From an uncultured Chryseobacterium sp. (GTDB taxonomy: Bacteria > Bacteroidota > Bacteroidia > Flavobacteriales > Weeksellaceae), in the NCBI GenBank assembly GCA_913775525.1, contig CAJYLH010000034.1, positions 124,001-188,000 of the forward strand: a DNA stretch of 64,000 bases. Direction: 5' to 3'. Below, piece by piece: positions 35,379 through 45,036 of this stretch. How positions within the stretch are numbered: the stretch's first letter is position 1; every line of letters begins with the position of its first letter. Both the position numbers and the translations under genes were made by a program. The notes beneath the pieces are model-generated. The model saw only the letters and a list, made by a program, of their open reading frames with translations, was not told the DNA's origin and ran no database searches.

Positions 35379-36134
35379 ATGAAAAATAAATTCTTATTAT
35401 TAGGAATTGCTCTTGCTTCCCTTACCTCGTGCGGCACAACCGCTCTTCAGGTAGCACAGGTGAAGGCAGAGAAGAATATTTCTATTAATAAAGAGCTGAA
35501 GGACGACCAGGAATTTGTACGGGTTATTGAACCTTACAAGCAAAAACTGGAGAAGGAGATGAACCAGAAGATTTCTCATACCAGCGTAGACCTTACCAAA
35601 CAGGGAGACAACAGCAATCTGGGCAATCTTTTAGCAGACTATATCTTTGACAGTGCTGACCGATGGGCCAAAACACATCTGAACAGAGGTGTAGATGCCT
35701 CACTGATCAATATTGAGGGGATCAGAACGGTGATCGGAAAAGGAGATATTATGCTGAAAAATATCTATGAGGTAATGCCGTTTGAAAATGAACTGATCAT
35801 TGTCAAAATGAAAGGGGCAGATCTCCAGGGGCTTTTTGACTATTATGCCAGGACACAGATCAATAATCCTGTATCCCATTTATATATAGAAACGGCGGAT
35901 AAACACTTGGTAAAAACCCTAATTAACGGAAAACCTGTTAATCCGGATCAGGAGTATTACATCGCTACTTCAGATTACCTGGCTTTAGGCGGAGATAATA
36001 TGACATTTTTTTCCAAAGGAGAAATGATTCCTACAGGAATTAAACAAAGGGACCTTTTTATAGAATATTTTAAAAACAATCCGGAAATTGTGCCTCCTAC
36101 AGATATACGTTTAAAATTTACCGGCAATAAATAA
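35379..36134 (+). CDS. 5'-nucleotidase C-terminal domain lipoprotein
   Basis: A 251-residue lipoprotein (lipobox SLTSC, about Cys19) that is only the C-terminal substrate-binding half of an UshA-type 5'-nucleotidase. Recognisable parts are NLLADYIFDSADRWAK, LINIEGIRTVIGKGDIMLKN, VMPFENELIIVKMKG and YLALGGDNMTFF, which hold the nucleotide base in UshA. It has no metal site and cannot be active alone. The catalytic half is the next gene, overlapping its stop by one base. The ATG at 35379 is preferred over one at 35358 because the signal peptide then starts at once. Confidence 0.9.
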   Translation: MKNKFLLLGIALASLTSCGTTALQVAQVKAEKNISINKELKDDQEFVRVIEPYKQKLEKEMNQKISHTSVDLTKQGDNSNLGNLLADYIFDSADRWAKTHLNRGVDASLINIEGIRTVIGKGDIMLKNIYEVMPFENELIIVKMKGADLQGLFDYYARTQINNPVSHLYIETADKHLVKTLINGKPVNPDQEYYIATSDYLALGGDNMTFFSKGEMIPTGIKQRDLFIEYFKNNPEIVPPTDIRLKFTGNK

Positions 36135-37084
36135 TGAACAGAAAAAGTTTTTTAAAAACCGTAAGCGGCGGGACCCTGGCCATGGCCTTGGCTCCGAACA
36201 TCCTGATGGCGGAAGAACTGAGTACCAGCTCATTGAAAGCTGCCAAAAAACTGACTATTCTCCATACCAATGACCAGCATAGCAGAATTGAACCTTTTGA
36301 TTCCAGCTATACAAGAAACCCTAACCAGGGAGGCTTTGCCAGACGGGCTACCCTGATCCAGCAGATCAGAAATCAGGAAAGCAATTTGCTGTTACTGGAT
36401 TCAGGGGATATTTTCCAGGGGACTCCTTATTTTAATTTTTTCGGAGGTGAACTGGAATTTAAGCTGATGTCTATGATGAAGTATGATGCCTCAACGATGG
36501 GCAACCATGATTTTGACAATGGTCTAGATGGTTTCCTTAAAGTACTGCCTAATGCACAATTCCCGTTTATCTGCTCCAATTACGACTTCAAAAATACCGT
36601 TCTTGACGGGAAGACTTCTCCGTACAAGATATTCAGCAAAAACGGAATTAAAGTCGGGCTTTTCGGGGTAGGAATAGAACTTAAAGGTCTTGTAGGCAAA
36701 AAACAGTATGGTGAAACAGTGTATTCAGATCCGGTTGATGTAGCCCAACATTACGCCGACTTCCTGAAAAATGACCAGAAATGTGACCTGGTTATCTGCC
36801 TTTCCCATATCGGATATGATTATAAGGATGAACCGGATAAAGTGAGCGACAAAATCCTGGCAGCCCATACAGAAAACATTGACCTCATCCTTGGCGGCCA
36901 TACCCATACATTTCTTCCGGAACCTCAGGTCTTCAAAAACAGGCAGGGAAAAAATGTGCTGGTCAACCAAGTAGGCTGGGCAGGACTCCTGTTAGGAAGA
37001 ATAGATTTCTTTTTTGATCCCAATAAAAACGTACAGCATATTTCCTGGAACAACCAGGCTATTGACAGCAGCATAATCGCATAA
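36134..37084 (+). CDS. 5'-nucleotidase metallophosphatase domain, exported
   Basis: The catalytic half of the split nucleotidase, 316 residues. It starts with a twin-arginine-like signal (MNRKSFLKTVSGG, RK in place of RR). The five metal motifs are present: HTNDQHSRIEPF, LDSGDIFQGTP, TMGNHDFDNG, CLSHIGYD and LGGHTHTFL, so a dinuclear metal site should form. It should dephosphorylate nucleotides or other phosphomonoesters outside the inner membrane. The start codon overlaps the upstream stop (TAATG). PorZ follows 1 bp later. Confidence 0.92.
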   Translation: MNRKSFLKTVSGGTLAMALAPNILMAEELSTSSLKAAKKLTILHTNDQHSRIEPFDSSYTRNPNQGGFARRATLIQQIRNQESNLLLLDSGDIFQGTPYFNFFGGELEFKLMSMMKYDASTMGNHDFDNGLDGFLKVLPNAQFPFICSNYDFKNTVLDGKTSPYKIFSKNGIKVGLFGVGIELKGLVGKKQYGETVYSDPVDVAQHYADFLKNDQKCDLVICLSHIGYDYKDEPDKVSDKILAAHTENIDLILGGHTHTFLPEPQVFKNRQGKNVLVNQVGWAGLLLGRIDFFFDPNKNVQHISWNNQAIDSSIIA

Positions 37085-37085
37085 T

Positions 37086-39353
37086 ATGAAAAAACTCTCT
37101 TTAATTTCTCTGGGTATTTTAGCCTCCCTCAGCCTGATGAACGCACAGACGATCTCATCAAAAAAATGGGCAGACCTGTTTTCTTACAATAACGTATTGG
37201 TCATGAAAGAAGACAACGGCAGGATCATTGCGGCGACGGAAAACGGGATTTTCTACTACACCGTTGCCACAGGAGAAATTACAAAGCTGTCTAAAGCCAG
37301 CGGACTGCACGAAGTGAAGATTTCGGCATTCGATTACAACCCGCAGACGAAAACCGGACTGATCGGCTATCAGAATGGTTCTATGGATGTGATCACTCCG
37401 GACGGCATTACCTATGTCGTAGATATTCCTATCGCTACAGGCTACAGCGGAAGCAAGAGGATCAATCATATTTCAATTACAGGCGACAAGGCCGTAGTTT
37501 CAGTAGGATATGGTGTTTCCATCTTTGACCTGAAGAAAAAAGAGTTCGGAGATTCCGCATTTTTCCTGAACGGTGTTTATGAGGCCAGCAATGAAGCCAC
37601 CATAGTTGGTAATAAGGTCTTTGCCGTTACCAATTCAGGACTGAAAAGCCATGAAATGAATGTTACTTTTCCGGTATATTCTACGTGGACAACAGAAATG
37701 ACTGGCACATTCACGCAGATCGATTCTGAACCGGCGTTGACTTTTTCATCTCCCACTACAGCTTATATTTATAATAACGGTGTGTCTACACCATTATCAC
37801 AAACATTTACCGGTGTAAAAGATATTGTCGTTAGCAACAACAGTATTGTGGTAACTGACAAAAACAGAATATATACCTTTAATACCAACGGGAACTATAC
37901 GGGTACTGTAAGCTTCGGTGAAGAATGTAATACGGCAATACTTGCAGGGGGAAAAACCTATGGAGGAACTATTGTATCTGGTATTAAGGATGAAAACAAC
38001 AGCATATATAAGCCGGACGGACCTTATTTTAATTATGCTTATAAGATCAATCTTTTCAGCGACAATCAGATGCTGGTATCATCCGGAGGACGGTCCAACA
38101 GGTTTAATCCGCCTCTGTATAACCCTAAAAATCCGGGGTTCTATTATTTCAATGGCATGGAATGGATTTATCCGTCTTATTTTACAGGCGGCAATGCAGT
38201 CTTCAACGTGCTTGATGCCATTGCCAACCCGGCAGACAATACCGAGGTATTCTTTACCAATTATGTTATTGCGAATGGTCACGGGATCTACCGGATGAAA
38301 TACAATGCCTCCAAAAAAGATTTTGATTTCGTTAAATATTATGATCTTGAATCTCCGAGTATCTATGATTACCGGCCTGTAGGCTTTACATTTGACGACC
38401 AGAATAACCTGTTTGCTACAGTGTCCTTCGGAGCCAATACCAATGCTGTAGTTGCACCCTATGACAGGGCGGGAGATAAATTCCTGATCAAAGAAACAGG
38501 AGTAAGTATTGCAACACAGAAACCTCTATTCTATGAAGGTCTGTTGTGGATTCCGCTTCCGAGGACGAATAATTTCATGGCCTATGATTATAAAAATACA
38601 CCAACCAATATTTCTGATGACGTAAGCTATGTCCTAAACCAAAATAACGGATTTTCTGCGAATTCCAACGGAACAGTTTCTGTAGCCATTGATAAGTCCG
38701 GAGATGCATGGATCGGTACAGACAGCGGATTAAGAATCCTGCCCAATGCCGTATCGGCTATTAAAACGCCGACAAGTGCAGTCGTAGAGCCCATTGTTAT
38801 CGAACAGAACGGCCTGGGCGAGGAATTATTCAGGGATTCCCAGATCCTGCAGATTGAAGTGGATGCCGGTGACCACAAATGGGTATCGGTAGACGGCGGC
38901 GGCGTATATTATTTATCCTCCGATGGCCAGCGGACCATCAAACATTTTACCAAAGAAAACTCTCCTCTTCCTACAAACAGTGTTACCGATATCAAAGTGG
39001 ACCGCAAAACCGGAAAGGTTTATTTTGTTTCCTATGACGGAATTGTAACATATCAGGGTGATGTGGCCGATGTAACTTCCAATTTCGGGAATGTCCTGGT
39101 TTATCCTAATCCCGTAGTGTATTCTAACTTTAAAGGCAAAGTAACCATAAAAGGACTGGCGGAAAAGACCAATATCAGGATTGCAGATGCCGCAGGCAAT
39201 GTAGTACATTCGGCTGTAGCCAGAGGCGGATATTACGAATGGGACTTGAATAACTTTAAAGGTAAAAGAGTAGCTTCAGGTATCTATTTCGTGCTGATGA
39301 CCAATGAGGACGGGTCCGATAAAGCAACGGCTAAAATTGCTGTAGTCAACTGA
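37086..39353 (+). CDS. porZ: Type IX secretion system protein PorZ
   Basis: A 755-residue surface component of the type IX secretion machinery, part of the attachment complex that delivers LPS to cargo. It has a signal peptide (residues 1-20, ending LMNAQ), two beta-propeller domains of two-component-regulator propeller type (IIAATENGIFYYTVATGEI early, DAWIGTDSGLRILPN and VDGGGVYYLSSDGQRTIKHF late) and a C-terminal sorting-like domain from VLVYPNPVVYSNFKGKV on. It is 3 bp before recO, an order I recall from other Flavobacteriia, which strengthens the call. Confidence 0.9.
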   Translation: MKKLSLISLGILASLSLMNAQTISSKKWADLFSYNNVLVMKEDNGRIIAATENGIFYYTVATGEITKLSKASGLHEVKISAFDYNPQTKTGLIGYQNGSMDVITPDGITYVVDIPIATGYSGSKRINHISITGDKAVVSVGYGVSIFDLKKKEFGDSAFFLNGVYEASNEATIVGNKVFAVTNSGLKSHEMNVTFPVYSTWTTEMTGTFTQIDSEPALTFSSPTTAYIYNNGVSTPLSQTFTGVKDIVVSNNSIVVTDKNRIYTFNTNGNYTGTVSFGEECNTAILAGGKTYGGTIVSGIKDENNSIYKPDGPYFNYAYKINLFSDNQMLVSSGGRSNRFNPPLYNPKNPGFYYFNGMEWIYPSYFTGGNAVFNVLDAIANPADNTEVFFTNYVIANGHGIYRMKYNASKKDFDFVKYYDLESPSIYDYRPVGFTFDDQNNLFATVSFGANTNAVVAPYDRAGDKFLIKETGVSIATQKPLFYEGLLWIPLPRTNNFMAYDYKNTPTNISDDVSYVLNQNNGFSANSNGTVSVAIDKSGDAWIGTDSGLRILPNAVSAIKTPTSAVVEPIVIEQNGLGEELFRDSQILQIEVDAGDHKWVSVDGGGVYYLSSDGQRTIKHFTKENSPLPTNSVTDIKVDRKTGKVYFVSYDGIVTYQGDVADVTSNFGNVLVYPNPVVYSNFKGKVTIKGLAEKTNIRIADAAGNVVHSAVARGGYYEWDLNNFKGKRVASGIYFVLMTNEDGSDKATAKIAVVN

Positions 39354-39356
39354 TCC

Positions 39357-40043
39357 ATGAATTTACAGAACGGATTTTTACTTTCTTATATCAAATATGG
39401 CGACCATGATGCCGTGCTGCATTGCTTTACAGAGGAAGAAGGCTTTCAAAGCTATTTTCTGAAGGGAATTTATGCCAAAAAAAATAAAAAAAAGGCATTA
39501 CTCCAGCCTCTGAACCGGCTGAGCTTTACTATTAATCCTATAAAAGGCAACGGAATATCTACTGCTTCCAGGCTGGAGCTGGTCAATAACTACGATATGT
39601 ACACTGATGTTAAAATCAATACCATCGTATTCTTTGTATCGGATTTTCTGAACCAGATTTTAAGGGAAGAACATAAAAATCCGGGTATTTTTTTCAGCAT
39701 TACCGAATTCATAGAGATGCTCAGCCACCATAACTATCAGTCTCATCTTATTTTTCTTATTAAAATCCTGAAAATCCAGGGGGTAGTTCCCCTTTCGGCG
39801 GAAGGGGAATACCTTGATCCGGAAACAGGCACCTATTCCTCCGGCCTGAATCATCAGCTATTCACCGCTGACATTTCAGGATTGTGGAAGCATATTACGG
39901 CTTCGCAGCAGCCGTACAGTATTAAGATTCCTGCCTCATTCAGAAAGGACTTTTTAGACAGTATACTGGTATATTACCATTATCACATCACCGATTTCAG
40001 CATTCCTGCATCTCTTGAAATCATCCAGCAGATTTTTGAATAG
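39357..40043 (+). CDS. recO: DNA repair protein RecO
   Basis: Recombination mediator that loads RecA with RecR and anneals ssDNA. The 228-residue protein has the N-terminal OB fold (NGFLLSYIKYGDHDAVLHCFT, then FLKGIYAKKNKKKALLQPL) and the helical C-terminal domain (HLIFLIKILKIQGVVPLSAE). No zinc-binding cysteine cluster is seen, as in other Bacteroidetes RecO. It is 3 bp after porZ, so translation is likely coupled. Confidence 0.92.
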   Translation: MNLQNGFLLSYIKYGDHDAVLHCFTEEEGFQSYFLKGIYAKKNKKKALLQPLNRLSFTINPIKGNGISTASRLELVNNYDMYTDVKINTIVFFVSDFLNQILREEHKNPGIFFSITEFIEMLSHHNYQSHLIFLIKILKIQGVVPLSAEGEYLDPETGTYSSGLNHQLFTADISGLWKHITASQQPYSIKIPASFRKDFLDSILVYYHYHITDFSIPASLEIIQQIFE

Positions 40044-40063
40044 CCAGACATCATCCAAAACTA

Positions 40064-42721
40064 TTATTGGGAATCCATTCCTTCCGGCATCTGGGTTTCG
40101 GACTCGGCAACCTGTCTGGACAGTCTCGGATGAAGGATTTTGGCAATCAGTCCGGTCCAGCCGGTTTGATGGGATGCTCCTACTCCGCGTCCGCTGTCTC
40201 CGTGAAAATATTCATAGAACAGGATATAATCTTTAAAATCGGGATCGCTCTGAAATCTAGGATACTGTCCGTTGAAAGGCCTTTTCCCGTTTTCATCCTT
40301 TAAGAACAGGGCGGCCAGGCGTTTGCTGAGCGATTCAGCAATTTCATCCAGATTGGAGAATTTCCCGCTTCCCGTGGGGTATTCAACAAGGAAATCCGGG
40401 CTGTAATAAAAGAAAAACCGCTGCAGGCTTTCTATAATCAGGAAATTGATTGGAAACCATATCGGTCCGCGCCAGTTGCTGTTACCCCCGAACAGGGAGC
40501 TGTCACTTTCTGCCGGCGTATATTTTACAGAATAATTAACTCCGTTGATCTGTATGGTATAAGGATCATCCTCATATTCTTTTGATAGCGCGCGTATTCC
40601 GTATTCACTCAGGAATTCATCAGGATTCAGCATCCGGTATAAAAGCCTCTTCAACCGGTGGCCTCTTAATAACGAAAGCAAATGCTTGGAGTCCTGTCCT
40701 TTTACCTGCCAGTGCGAAACCAATGCGGCCAGTTCGGGTTTATTTTCGAGCACCCAATTCATCCTCTTTTTAAAATTGGGAAGTTTTTCAATCATTTCGT
40801 CATCAATCACCTCGACGGCAAACATGGGAATCAACCCCACGATAGACCTTAGCTTAAGGTACATATGGCTTCCGTCGCTTGCGGCAATGGCATCATAGAA
40901 AAACTCATCCTCATCATCCCAAAGGCTGAAGCATTCATCTCCCATCTTATCCAGCGAATTGGCAATCGCCAGGAAATGTTCAAAGAACTTCATGGCCATC
41001 TCTTCGTAAATATTGTTGTACAGTGCCAGTTCGAGGGCAATCCGCATCATATTTAAAGCAAACATCGCCATCCAGCTGGTCCCGTCTGACTGTTCCAATT
41101 GTTCACCATTCGGGAGTACAGCATTACGGTCGAAAACGCCAATATTATCCAGTCCGAGAAAACCGCCTTCAAAAATATTGTTGCCGTTATGGTCTTTCTT
41201 ATTGACCCACCACGTAAAATTCATCAGGAGCTTCTGGAAAGCACTCTCCAGGAACTGAAGGTCCGGCTTGCATTTGAGGTGTTCGTCAATTTTAAACACC
41301 CGGAATACAGCCCATGCATGCACCGGCGGATTGACATCGCTGAAATCCCATTCGTAGGCGGGAAGCTGCCCATTAGGATGCATATACCATTCAAAAAGAA
41401 ACAGTTTCAGCTGGTGCTTGGCAAAATCGGGATCTATGAGTGAAAAACTCATTGCATGAAAAGCGAGGTCCCAGGTAGCATACCAGGGATATTCCCACTT
41501 ATCTGGCATGGAAATAATATGCTCATTGTTGAGGTGCTTCCATTGGAAGTTCCTGATTTTCTCACGGGATTTCGGCGGTTTGATGTCGGCAGGATCTCCT
41601 TTGAGCCATTTTTCAACATTGTAATGGTAAAACATCTTATTCCATAGCATGCCGGCAAACGCCTGCCGTTGAACCATACGTTCATCTTCTGATGTGATTT
41701 CCTTCTGGAGATCTTGATAGAATTCATCTGCTTCAGCTTTACGCGAGTCAAATGATTCGTTAAATTGGGCAAAAGGCTGCTCCAGATCTTTATCGGAAAG
41801 CCTGAATTCAAAAACTTTGGTTTCTCCTGCCTGAAAAGTTTCTTCAATGAGGAAAGAGGCTTTTGTACCTGTATGCTGAGGGTTGACAGCTGCTTCATTG
41901 CCGTTGATGATACAATCATTAATCCCGTCTTTGCAATACGGCATTGCATCAGAAGAACCGTACAACCTCTGATTATTGGTTTCGTTATCGCAAAATAATA
42001 TCTTATCAGACTGTCGTGCATATATGTTTTTAACGGACAGATCCCTGTGCTCAATCCTGATATGATCTGCCTGCTGCGCACTCAGAGAAGGTTTATAATC
42101 ATCATATCCCCACCTCCAGGTATTCCTGAACCATAGGGAGGGCAGGATGACCAGAGGTGCCTGTTTTCCCGATTTATTCACTACAGTCAACCTGACCAGC
42201 AGGTCTTCCGCATCCGCCTTCGCATATTCGATGAACAGGTCAAAATATTCATTATTGTCGAAAATCCCTGTATCCAGCAGCTCATATTCCGGATCTTTTT
42301 TACCTCTTGCCGCATTGGTTGAGACCAGATCCTCATAAGGAAATGGATTCTGCGGATATTTATACAGCATCTTCATATAAGAATGCGTAGGCGTACAATC
42401 CAGATAGTAGAAATATTCCTTTACATCTTCCCCATGGTTTCCCTGCCGGTTGGAAAGCCCGAAAAGACGTTCCTTGACCATTTTATCTTTTTTATTCCAG
42501 AATCCGATAGAAAAAACAAGCTTCTGCATATCATCACAGATTCCGCATATGCCTTCTTCTCCCCACCGGTAAGCCTTGGCCTCTGCAATATCGTGGTTGG
42601 TGTAATTCCATGCATCACCATCTGCGCTGTAGTCTTCCCGCACGGTACCCCATTGCCGGTTACTGACATAAGGGCCCCATTTTTTCCAGGACAGGTCGAG
42701 CAGTCGTTCTTTTTCCGTCAT
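40064..42721 (-). CDS. Glucosidase, GH63-type (mannosylglycerate hydrolase-like fold)
   Basis: An 885-residue (alpha/alpha)6-barrel glycoside hydrolase without signal peptide, so cytosolic. Signatures are WKKWGPYVSNRQWGTVREDY at the start, the general-acid region YPWYATWDLAFHAMSF near residue 440, WAVFRVF and SNWRGPIWFPINFLI, and near the C-terminus FHGDSGRGVGASHQTGWTGL. Substrate is probably an alpha-glucoside. The ATG at 42721 (MTEKERLLDLSW) is chosen over one at 42751 because a 19-bp palindrome covers the latter. An SDR glucose-dehydrogenase-like gene lies upstream on the same strand. Confidence 0.88.
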   Translation of the reverse strand: MTEKERLLDLSWKKWGPYVSNRQWGTVREDYSADGDAWNYTNHDIAEAKAYRWGEEGICGICDDMQKLVFSIGFWNKKDKMVKERLFGLSNRQGNHGEDVKEYFYYLDCTPTHSYMKMLYKYPQNPFPYEDLVSTNAARGKKDPEYELLDTGIFDNNEYFDLFIEYAKADAEDLLVRLTVVNKSGKQAPLVILPSLWFRNTWRWGYDDYKPSLSAQQADHIRIEHRDLSVKNIYARQSDKILFCDNETNNQRLYGSSDAMPYCKDGINDCIINGNEAAVNPQHTGTKASFLIEETFQAGETKVFEFRLSDKDLEQPFAQFNESFDSRKAEADEFYQDLQKEITSEDERMVQRQAFAGMLWNKMFYHYNVEKWLKGDPADIKPPKSREKIRNFQWKHLNNEHIISMPDKWEYPWYATWDLAFHAMSFSLIDPDFAKHQLKLFLFEWYMHPNGQLPAYEWDFSDVNPPVHAWAVFRVFKIDEHLKCKPDLQFLESAFQKLLMNFTWWVNKKDHNGNNIFEGGFLGLDNIGVFDRNAVLPNGEQLEQSDGTSWMAMFALNMMRIALELALYNNIYEEMAMKFFEHFLAIANSLDKMGDECFSLWDDEDEFFYDAIAASDGSHMYLKLRSIVGLIPMFAVEVIDDEMIEKLPNFKKRMNWVLENKPELAALVSHWQVKGQDSKHLLSLLRGHRLKRLLYRMLNPDEFLSEYGIRALSKEYEDDPYTIQINGVNYSVKYTPAESDSSLFGGNSNWRGPIWFPINFLIIESLQRFFFYYSPDFLVEYPTGSGKFSNLDEIAESLSKRLAALFLKDENGKRPFNGQYPRFQSDPDFKDYILFYEYFHGDSGRGVGASHQTGWTGLIAKILHPRLSRQVAESETQMPEGMDSQ

Positions 42722-42732
42722 AGATGTATTAT

Positions 42733-42834
42733 ATTGATGTAAAAAGTACATTGTACTTTTGTACTGTCTGATGTATTATTTAAAGATCCGTTGATTGATC
42801 GGATAGTTCTATTGATATAAAAAGTATAATGTAT
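42733..42834 (-). promoter_or_regulatory. Operator-like repeats upstream of the glucosidase gene
   Basis: A palindrome AAAAGTACA-T-TGTACTTTT lies at 42742-42760. The 24-bp segment 42733-42756 recurs at 42811-42834 with 20 identical positions. Such spaced repeats just before a start codon suggest binding sites for a dimeric regulator. Confidence 0.5.
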
Positions 42835-42940
42835 TCATGTATCCTGAACATATAGTTGCAATCTTCAGATATGATCCGGTGGTGTAGACTGACATCGCCG
42901 GTATACTTCATTACAGCTCTACATCCGGCACCCTAAAACA

Positions 42941-42966
42941 CTCTCACTCTCCCACACTCTCACTCA
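42941..42966. repeat. Low-complexity CT/CA tract
   Basis: About 26 bp of alternating CTCTCACTCTCCCACA-type sequence directly after the SDR stop. It is purine/pyrimidine-biased simple sequence with no coding role. Confidence 0.5.
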
Positions 42967-42969
42967 GAC

Positions 42970-43779
42970 CTACCCTCCTGTTGCAAAACTTTCATACGTC
43001 TTCATCCCGCCATCTACAAAGATGCTGGTTCCTGTAATATAATCTGAAAGGTCACTGGCTAGGAATGCAGCGAGATTACCGATATCTTCAGGCTGACCGA
43101 TCCTATCGTAGGGGATTAAGGTAAGCAATGATTTCAGAGCTTCCGGAGTATCCCACGCATCGGTATTGATTGGGGTCTGGATGGCACCCGGGCAGATGGA
43201 ATTCACCCGAATCTTCTTGCTTCCGTATTCCTGGGCAAGTGTCTGCATAAGCATCCTGATCGCCCCTTTACTGGAGGCATAATTCGCATGGCCTGCCCAA
43301 GGGATAACTTCATGTACGGAACTGATATGGATGATTTTTCCGCAGGCTACGGAGCGTGAAGGATCAATTCCGCGGCGGAGAAATTCTTTAATCGCCTCCC
43401 TTGCACACAGGAACTGCCCGGTAAGGTTAACGCCGATTACCGCGTTCCACTGATCAATGGTCATGTCAATAAATTTAGCATCTTTCTGAATGCCTGCATT
43501 GTTGACCAGAATATCCACAGTGCCGAACTGCGCTACGGTATCCTCAAACATTTTGATGACTTCTTCTTCTTTAGAGACATCACACCGGTACGTTATGCCT
43601 TTTCCGCCGGCATCTGTAATTTCTTTCAGGACCTTTTCAGCGTCCGGCAGCGAACGCTCAGATGAATGATTAACAACAACCGTTGCTCCGGCGGCAGCCA
43701 GAGATTTAGCAATTCCGGTTCCTATTCCGCTTGAAGCCCCGGTAACTACCGCTACCTGGTTTTTAAGAGATATTTCCAT
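42970..43779 (-). CDS. SDR-family oxidoreductase, glucose 1-dehydrogenase-like
   Basis: A 269-residue classical short-chain dehydrogenase. The cofactor motif is TGASSGIG (residues 13-20), DILVNNAG follows, and the catalytic Ser/Tyr/Lys are in IIHISSVHEV and YASSKGA. The pattern NPQ-free NSICPGAIQTPIN and FVDGGM fits the glucose 1-dehydrogenase subgroup. It lies 248 bp upstream of the glucosidase gene on the same strand, so the pair might release and oxidise glucose, but no shared promoter was shown. Confidence 0.88.
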   Translation of the reverse strand: MEISLKNQVAVVTGASSGIGTGIAKSLAAAGATVVVNHSSERSLPDAEKVLKEITDAGGKGITYRCDVSKEEEVIKMFEDTVAQFGTVDILVNNAGIQKDAKFIDMTIDQWNAVIGVNLTGQFLCAREAIKEFLRRGIDPSRSVACGKIIHISSVHEVIPWAGHANYASSKGAIRMLMQTLAQEYGSKKIRVNSICPGAIQTPINTDAWDTPEALKSLLTLIPYDRIGQPEDIGNLAAFLASDLSDYITGTSIFVDGGMKTYESFATGG

Positions 43780-43851
43780 AGTTTCTTGATTTGATACCTA
43801 AATGTACAGGAAAGTATCACGCCAAACTAGAATTTACGACTTAAAATTTTC

Positions 43852-44325
43852 TTAAACTTTTTTAGAAAGGATATCCTGTGGGCCGCTCCTGCCTATTCTG
43901 GATTTTCCTTCATAGCAATATCCGGCTTTGAGGTACAGCTGATAGGCAGACGTATTGCGTTGGTTGACAGCCAGAACAATCTCATTGCAATGGCTGAAGC
44001 TGTCTTTTACAAAGGCATCAAGGTCCAGCATCGCTGATTTTCCGATGCCTTTTCCCTGAAAAACAGGGTTGATGGACAGTGATCTCAGCAGAACCGAATC
44101 GGGATTGGCTGTAAGGTCATATTTATCCTCCCCGAAATCCAGTGAAAAAAAGCCAGCAGGTTTTCCGTTGAACAGGATTGTCACAGGAAATTCCTGACCT
44201 GTATTTCTTTCTTTAATGCGCTGAAGTGCCCATGCTGCCAGTGATGTAAACTGGGACTGGATTTCATCCAGGCTGTAGCTGAGTTCGGGAAGGTCTTTAG
44301 GTTGAAAAAATCGGAGTGACACCAT
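43852..44325 (-). CDS. GNAT-family N-acetyltransferase
   Basis: A 157-residue acetyltransferase. The acetyl-CoA loop is NPVFQGKGIGKSAM (QxxGxG), with RNTSAYQLYLKAGYCYEGKSR as the C-terminal motif. The substrate is unknown. It is in a minus-strand row of unrelated small genes. Its start at 44325 (MVSLRFFQPKDLPEL) is typical for the family. Confidence 0.87.
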   Translation of the reverse strand: MVSLRFFQPKDLPELSYSLDEIQSQFTSLAAWALQRIKERNTGQEFPVTILFNGKPAGFFSLDFGEDKYDLTANPDSVLLRSLSINPVFQGKGIGKSAMLDLDAFVKDSFSHCNEIVLAVNQRNTSAYQLYLKAGYCYEGKSRIGRSGPQDILSKKV

Positions 44326-44391
44326 AGCATTTGTGTTTAGAAAAGTGGTCAGACAATAATCTGGTTTAGTAGGGCTGATTAAGGTTTAGTT

Positions 44392-45009
44392 TTACTGATG
44401 ATACACATCATCATACATTACGCCTGCCCTGATTTCTACAGGCAGTTTATTTTCTTCGGGGACAACCGGACAATTGTAATCGTAAGCATTATAGGCACAG
44501 TAAGGCTGGTAGGACTGATTGAAATCCAGTATTATAGTATTCCCTTTCGGAATGGTAAGGTCCATATATTTTCCGCCACCATATGTTTCTTTTCCATTGG
44601 TAGCATCACGGAACGGCAGGAACAGATGATTCCTGTATTTTTTCTGCCTGATCAGGTCGAGGCTCTGATACAGAGTCAGTGTATAATTTTGCCCGTTAAG
44701 CTTAAATGTTGCTTTGCCATATTCCCTGTACGTTTTAGTTTTACCGGAAGAAGTGGGAATTTCAAAAGGTTTTGGATTTTTGGTTTTCCTAAAATCTGCG
44801 GATACCCTGTATTTCATATCAAAAGGAAAGAACGGGTGCCCTTTAAAGCTGGAAAAATGATTTCCCCGTAAAGGAGTTTCTTTAGGATTAAGGTATTCTG
44901 CATTCAGGTCTTCCTGAAACTTTTTGACGTCCATGACTTCCTTAGACACCATTTTCTGGGAAAACAGCCCTAAAGGGAGGAGCAAAAGAAATACAAATAT
45001 ATTTTTCAT
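44392..45009 (-). CDS. Exported DUF1684 protein
   Basis: A 205-residue protein with a signal peptide (residues 1-17, ending LGLFSQ). The DUF1684 core is clear: SSFKGHPFFPFD, YGKATFKLNGQNYTLTLYQS, the Asp/Gly-rich PFRDATNGKETYGGGKYMDL, and FNQSYQPYCAYNAYDYNCPV with VPEENKLPVEIRAGV. The family is widespread but without a proven function. There are 27 bp to the adenylyltransferase gene upstream on the same strand. Confidence 0.88.
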   Translation of the reverse strand: MKNIFVFLLLLPLGLFSQKMVSKEVMDVKKFQEDLNAEYLNPKETPLRGNHFSSFKGHPFFPFDMKYRVSADFRKTKNPKPFEIPTSSGKTKTYREYGKATFKLNGQNYTLTLYQSLDLIRQKKYRNHLFLPFRDATNGKETYGGGKYMDLTIPKGNTIILDFNQSYQPYCAYNAYDYNCPVVPEENKLPVEIRAGVMYDDVYHQ

Positions 45010-45036
45010 ACCCTTAAAGATAAGGATTAAATAGGA

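Noticed and set aside
41449..42081. A 210-codon minus-strand ORF in a second frame of the glucosidase gene
   Set aside because: It overlaps the conserved GH63-type frame on the same strand and shows no family match.
42941..42966. CT/CA tract as a functional element
   Set aside because: Simple low-complexity sequence with no partner structure; kept only as a repeat feature.
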